DNA from: an uncultured Clostridia bacterium
GTDB lineage: Bacteria > Bacillota > Clostridia > TANB77 > CAG-508
Reading direction: 5' to 3'
DNA: 8,386 bases
Assembly (NCBI GenBank): GCA_949746285.1
Contig: CATJZH010000177.1
Location: forward strand, 1 to 8,386
How positions within the stretch are numbered: the first letter of the stretch is position 1; every line of letters starts with the position of its first letter. The position numbers were made by a program, and so were the translations under genes. Under the pieces are notes generated by a model that made no database searches, was not told the DNA's origin, and saw nothing but the letters and a program-made list of their open reading frames with translations. This document shows positions 7,201 through 8,386 of this stretch, in pieces.

Positions 7201-8386
7201 TTAGAGGTAGTATATTATTACTTACAAAATACAAAAGTAATAGTAAATTATATAGACCAAAAGACAGAAGAAAATATAGATAAAGTAGAGCAAGGAGGCT
7301 TAGTAGGAGATACTTTTACAGCTATAGCAAAAGACATTGAAGATTATGTGTTAGTGGAAAGCCCAGAAAAAGAGACAGTTACAATGACAAAAGAAGAAAT
7401 AGTTCTAAATTACTATTATGTACATGTATCAAGTGGAGTAATAGAAAAACATATAGATATAAACACAAATGAAGTGCTAGACAGTACAGTATATGAAGGT
7501 AATGAAGGAGATGAATATAAGACAGAAGCTAGAGAATTTGAAGGATATGACATCATAGAAGAAAGGTTACCAGAAAATGCAACAGGAAAAATGAAAGTAG
7601 ATGCAATAGAAGTAAAATACTATTATGAAAGAAAAGCAGAGGTAAGAGTAGAATACATAGATAAAATAACAAATGAAAAATTAGCAGAAGATGAATATAT
7701 CTATGGGCATGAGAACAATACATATGAAACAAAAGAAAAAGAATTTGAAGATTATATAGCCGTCAAAGAAATGTACCCAGAAAATGCAACAGGAATAATG
7801 AAAGTAACAATAAAAGAAGATGGAACAGTAAATACAGAAACAGTAGTTAAATATTATTATGTACATAAATCAGAAGGAGTAACAGAAAGACATTTAAATG
7901 CAATAAATGGAGAATTATTAGAAGAAATAACATATCATGAAGGAAATGAAGGAGATGAATATAATATATCTCCAAAGACATTTGAGGGATATGATACTGT
8001 AAAAGAAAGAATACCAGAAAACGCAAAAGGACAAATGACAAGAGAAAGAATAGTAGTAAGTTACTATTATGTAAGAAAAGCAGAAGTAGAAGTAGAATAT
8101 ATAGACAAATATAGCAGCGAAAAACTACAAGAGAAAGTAAAAATAAATGAAGAAAAAGATGTATATACAGAAAAAGATAGTACAGAAATAATAGAAGGGC
8201 ATGAAGGAGATATATACGAAACAAAAGAAAAAGAGTTTGAAAAATACAAACTAGTAGAAACAAGCAATAATACATCAGGGACAATGAAAGTAAGTATAGA
8301 AGAAGACGGAACAATAAATACAAGAACAAAAGTAACATACTATTATGCAAAAGAATCAGCAGGAGTAAAAGAAGAACATATAGATA
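1243..8386 (+). CDS. Giant secreted repeat surface protein, probable adhesin (3' truncated by window edge)
   Basis: There are 2381 codons without a stop, running off the right edge. Residues 1-29 are a signal peptide (KSSK, a hydrophobic core, cleavage likely after SYA). Residues ~30-365 form an alpha/beta domain resembling ThuA/class I glutamine-amidotransferase folds. Residues ~371-482 are an Ig/Fn3-like segment ending in DGAGNIG, 483-552 a MucBP-like repeat, and ~553-623 a divergent InlB-like repeat with KWTGS. Residues 624-1210 are four InlB B-type units, and from 1212 onward there are MucBP-like repeats of three subfamilies (A, B, C). No wall anchor lies in the visible part, but joining 8386 to the tail at 1-789 through the shared 88 bases supplies linker and sorting signal, for 2614 residues. 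MucBP and InlB repeats are known stalk or binding modules of Gram-positive surface proteins; adhesion is inferred. Codons up to about 2330 use many T-ending forms, and the repeats almost only A-ending ones. It is preceded by GGAG and the AC-tract locus. Confidence 0.92.
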   Translation, partial: MKSSKIIINLIFVLLILFSIIFLSNNSYADQKENMDEKRNILLDQREVIKKVSLIDNLLNVGALTSFDITLTPHTDGFGSVSLDWSKYSYQDKNFKVYKSSNGGVSYETVGIDYTSVTEVKCLQIYPIDTASGQLKEWMQTKGYGKKIITVDSVHIDTFNSNPNGYLKKANGDWKYDVIFFGTWDWNNKKDLNQNSKNAVETFIKSGKGCIFGHDTFAYAYNPSTGYGHTANYMNQLKGYVGVDFNRRYEPNTMKASGEKIYICRKGLFTNYPWPIGDIGDVLDVPTTHTLGQTYSSDVWLKFSNTTDERENFYLVTKDNCAMIQTGHSNGEAKVQEQMILANVIFYCNQLIFDTYKTRDRSAQDFANPNAPTATLSGNTYNFSGTDNGSTYHYYVESYSKNDTTSAGILARSATKSLTVTTGVKSYRYIYDNSLGTKVTKTTGTATTTGVGINTNYKYLHIAAIDGAGNIGPTTTVTVPQKANYTVYHQQEQLNGTYSTVESDTQVINGDIGATVTPGVKTYTGFTSPATQTVTILADGSRTVTYKYTRKSYNVVLNRGTGISGISGDGSYKYGATVSINATVSTGYTWTKWTGSKATTTKAYSFTMGAGNVENTANATANTYTVKYNGNGSTGGSTASSSHTYDVNKALTANGYERKYTVTYNHNYAGSSNTSRVSTYTFKNWNTNASGTGTAYNNSQTVKNLTTTNGGTVNLYAQWNSASITYAPTRVGYIFEGWYREASCTNKVAEANGTYTPGANIILYAKWRAITYTIKYNGNGATGGATESVIHTYDTVKALRENGYTRNYTVVYNHNYKESTNISKTATYTFKNWNLMSNGTGRAYGNKESVLNLTATNGATINMYAQWESHSITYVPTREGYTFGGWYLEANCINKVSDGTYTPMSNITVYAKWIPITYTVKYEGNGATGGTTENSIHIYDEVKALTANGYERKYNVTYNHNYSGSTNTNKIATYTFRNWITEVEGNGVTYVNRESVRNLSQTNRGIVNLYAEWNTGSITYVPEREGYTFDGWYLESSCTNKVSDATYTPMSNITLYAKWTPITYTVKYNGNGATGGATENSIHTYDEGKKLASNGFERKYTVTYNHNYRGSTDITKEATYELEDWNTKADGTGTIYKENQSVNNLTSRNGETINLYAEWRSNSVRYTPTRTGYVFEGWYEEADCINKVSDGDYTPIEDVTLYAKWEVYDYRYTVNYLEKDETPEDNTDNKVLCEPKVGGSNSYGETVSSKREVIEIDGYYYDSSKDIEITEIEENNVINIYYTKRADLDYKVNYLDKDNNKVLHEQKIVVNQIFENTVNSLDEVIEIEGYNFESSERETIEIGVGDNIINLYYAKRADLSYKVNYLEKETNMVLQEQKQVDNQKFEDIVNCINEVIEIDGFVFENTEKEAIQIGTGENVINIYYTKRTDLSYIVNYLEKDETPEENGDNRVLHEAKVVENQVFECIINSLDEVIEIDGFNFDSIDKQTIQIGTEENVVNIYYTKREDLRYVVNYLEKDSNKELHESKLVENQIFENTINCTYEVIEIDGYNFESVENESIMITTGENIINIYYTKRTDLSYVVNYLEKDSNKELHTPKVVANQRYEDTINAIEEVIEIEGYNYDSLENETIEIGTGENIVNIYYTKREDLSYKVNYLEKDSNKELHEPKIVENQRYKDIINSANEVIQIEGYDFESSENETIEIVAGENIINLYYTKRTDLSYKVEYYYDGELDESKTDVIENQTYETVIEEVTNKIIPGYKLEKTENLPLTIQEYEGLNIIKVYYIKDQFDYKVEYYYDGELDENLTNTYTATYGDVIDTYEDKVKEGYRLEKIVNMPLIVSENIESNVINVHYVRKDSTCVVKYVDKYNGEEISDATIKNGKVFDEFDVTEDVKEIERYTLVESPEIMTGIFAEEEQTKTYYYAKNTRVIVKYLEKDEEAQSLAEEVIIEGYEGKEYTLDQKEIENYTFIESTENTSGTMPREELEVVYYYLQNTKVIVNYIDQKTEENIDKVEQGGLVGDTFTAIAKDIEDYVLVESPEKETVTMTKEEIVLNYYYVHVSSGVIEKHIDINTNEVLDSTVYEGNEGDEYKTEAREFEGYDIIEERLPENATGKMKVDAIEVKYYYERKAEVRVEYIDKITNEKLAEDEYIYGHENNTYETKEKEFEDYIAVKEMYPENATGIMKVTIKEDGTVNTETVVKYYYVHKSEGVTERHLNAINGELLEEITYHEGNEGDEYNISPKTFEGYDTVKERIPENAKGQMTRERIVVSYYYVRKAEVEVEYIDKYSSEKLQEKVKINEEKDVYTEKDSTEIIEGHEGDIYETKEKEFEKYKLVETSNNTSGTMKVSIEEDGTINTRTKVTYYYAKESAGVKEEHID
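1330..2337 (+). other. N-terminal ThuA / GATase-like domain of the giant protein
   Basis: Residues 30-365 contain features of a flavodoxin-like alpha/beta fold: the strand LQIYP (~123-127), a helix LKEWMQTKGYG, VHIDTFNSNP, the strand YDVIFFGTWDW (176-186), a helix with AVETFIKSG, and the turn GKGCIFGHDTFAY (~207-219). YDVI, then a helix, then FIxxGKGxxxGHD resembles ThuA-like and class I amidotransferase-like domains. C210 is near, but not clearly in, the nucleophile-elbow position of true amidotransferases, so catalysis is doubtful and a binding role is as likely. The assignment rests on motif pattern alone. Confidence 0.4.
3112..4872 (+). repeat. Four tandem InlB B-type (Listeria-Bacteroides) repeat units
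   Basis: Units start at 3112, 3556, 3994 and 4432, each about 438-444 bases (146-148 residues). Each has YTVKYNGNGxTGG, then an HTYD...NGYERKYTVTYNHNY segment, a TYTFKNWN strand, a LYAQW or LYAEW strand, then PTRxGYxFEGWYxExxCxNKV and YTPxxNxxLYAKW. The GYxFxGWY and YAKW signatures are those of InlB B-type repeats; each long unit carries two such half-repeats. The only conserved Cys (one per unit, in xxCxNKV) sits next to the GWY strand. Confidence 0.85.
4876..6408 (+). repeat. Seven MucBP-like repeats, subfamily A
   Basis: Units start at 4876, 5110, 5323, 5536, 5770, 5983 and 6196, about 71-78 residues each. The consensus is Y-x-VNYLEKD...NKxLHExKxVxNQxFExxIN...EVIEIxGYNFES...ETIEIGTGENIINIYYTKRxDL. 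Units 1 and 4 carry a short ETPED/ETPEEN insert after the first strand, so units 1-3 and 4 onward may reflect block duplication. The N-Q-x-F/Y in mid-unit and IYYTKR at the end are nearly invariant. Confidence 0.85.
6409..7437 (+). repeat. Five MucBP-like repeats, mixed subfamily B
   Basis: Units start at 6409, 6619, 6826, 7030 and 7234. The first two open with YKVEYYYDGELDE and end in VYYIKD or VHYVRKD. The third to fifth open with VVKYVDKYNGE, VIVKYLEKDEE and VIVNYIDQKTEE and end in YYYA, YYYL or YYYV. They are more diverged from one another than the A units and form the transition to the C dimers, consistent with an older part of the array. Confidence 0.8.
7438..8386 (+). repeat. MucBP-like repeats, subfamily C, alternating dimers
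   Basis: Units start at 7438, 7642, 7879 and 8086, with a fifth beginning at 8365. Odd units carry E(K/R)H(I/L)...NEGDEY...FEGYD...ERxPENAxG. Even units carry VEYIDK...YETKEKEFEXY and an EDGTxNTxT insert before the last KYYY strand. The repeat period is therefore two domains (about 147-162 residues). The unit at 8086 is longer, with an extra EKDVYTEKDSTEIIEGHE stretch. The two units at 67-483 follow in phase if the ends are joined. Confidence 0.82.
8299..8386. repeat. Right copy of exact 88-bp terminal direct repeat
   Basis: This is identical to bases 1-88 and in the same frame. Joining the copies gives an 8298-bp circle in which the reading frame from 1243 continues without a break to the stop at 789, for 2614 codons before the stop. 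Confidence 0.97.

Noticed and set aside
2192..8350. Many long minus-strand open frames (for example 2192-2809, 4169-4987, 7847-8350) rich in Leu, Tyr, His and Phe
   Set aside because: They are opposite the giant gene, lack ribosome sites, and their low-complexity Leu/Tyr content is what the reverse of A-ending codons (ACA, GTA, ATA, TAT) produces. They are shadows.
4876..8386. CRISPR-like or iteron arrays in the periodic ~210-base repeats
   Set aside because: The periodicity is in frame and explained by protein domain repeats; there are no short identical repeats with unique spacers.

Overview
The window is strongly AT-rich and A-rich on the + strand. It is dominated by pieces of a giant, repeat-built, wall-anchored surface protein. 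A Gram-positive-type signal peptide, Shine-Dalgarno sites, MucBP-like and InlB B-like repeats, a sortase-like C-terminal signal and nearly exclusive use of A/T-ending codons (AGA for Arg, ATA for Ile) suggest a low-GC Firmicutes, most likely a gut clostridial or related lineage. UGA is not used as a sense codon in the reading frames seen. The lineage is an inference; no rRNA or housekeeping gene is present to confirm it.

Layout: (1) 1-789 is the 3' end of a giant surface-protein gene, open at the left edge. It holds two MucBP-like repeats, an Asn/Gly/Ser-rich linker and a TPKSG-type sorting signal, and is followed by a strong intrinsic terminator at 793-830. (2) 790-1242 is intergenic. It contains what looks like a tiny self-contained unit: a -10-like box, a perfect GGAGG ribosome site, a 24-codon reading frame containing 15 uninterrupted AC dinucleotides (five His-Thr pairs), and two hairpins. 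(3) 1243-8386 is one uninterrupted reading frame of 2381 codons that runs off the right edge. In order it has a signal peptide, a ThuA/glutamine-amidotransferase-like alpha/beta domain, an Ig/Fn3-like segment, one MucBP-like and one divergent InlB-like repeat, four ~147-residue InlB B-type units, and then sixteen complete MucBP-like repeats of three subfamilies, with a seventeenth beginning at the right edge.

The key structural fact is that bases 1-88 are exactly repeated as bases 8299-8386, reaching both window edges, in the same reading frame and the same repeat phase. The left-edge gene tail is therefore exactly what the right-edge gene needs to be completed. If joined, the molecule is an 8298-bp circle with a single 2614-residue gene (1243-8298 plus 1-789). 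No replication, mobilisation or recombination gene is present, so a collapsed tandem array of near-identical giant genes, or an assembly loop through identical repeats, is at least as likely as a real circle.

The encoded protein would be secreted, attached to the peptidoglycan by a sortase, and extended from the cell by its repeat stalk to present the N-terminal domain, probably as an adhesin. The AC tract next to its gene is a candidate contingency (phase-variation) locus. No sortase or other partner gene is in the window.
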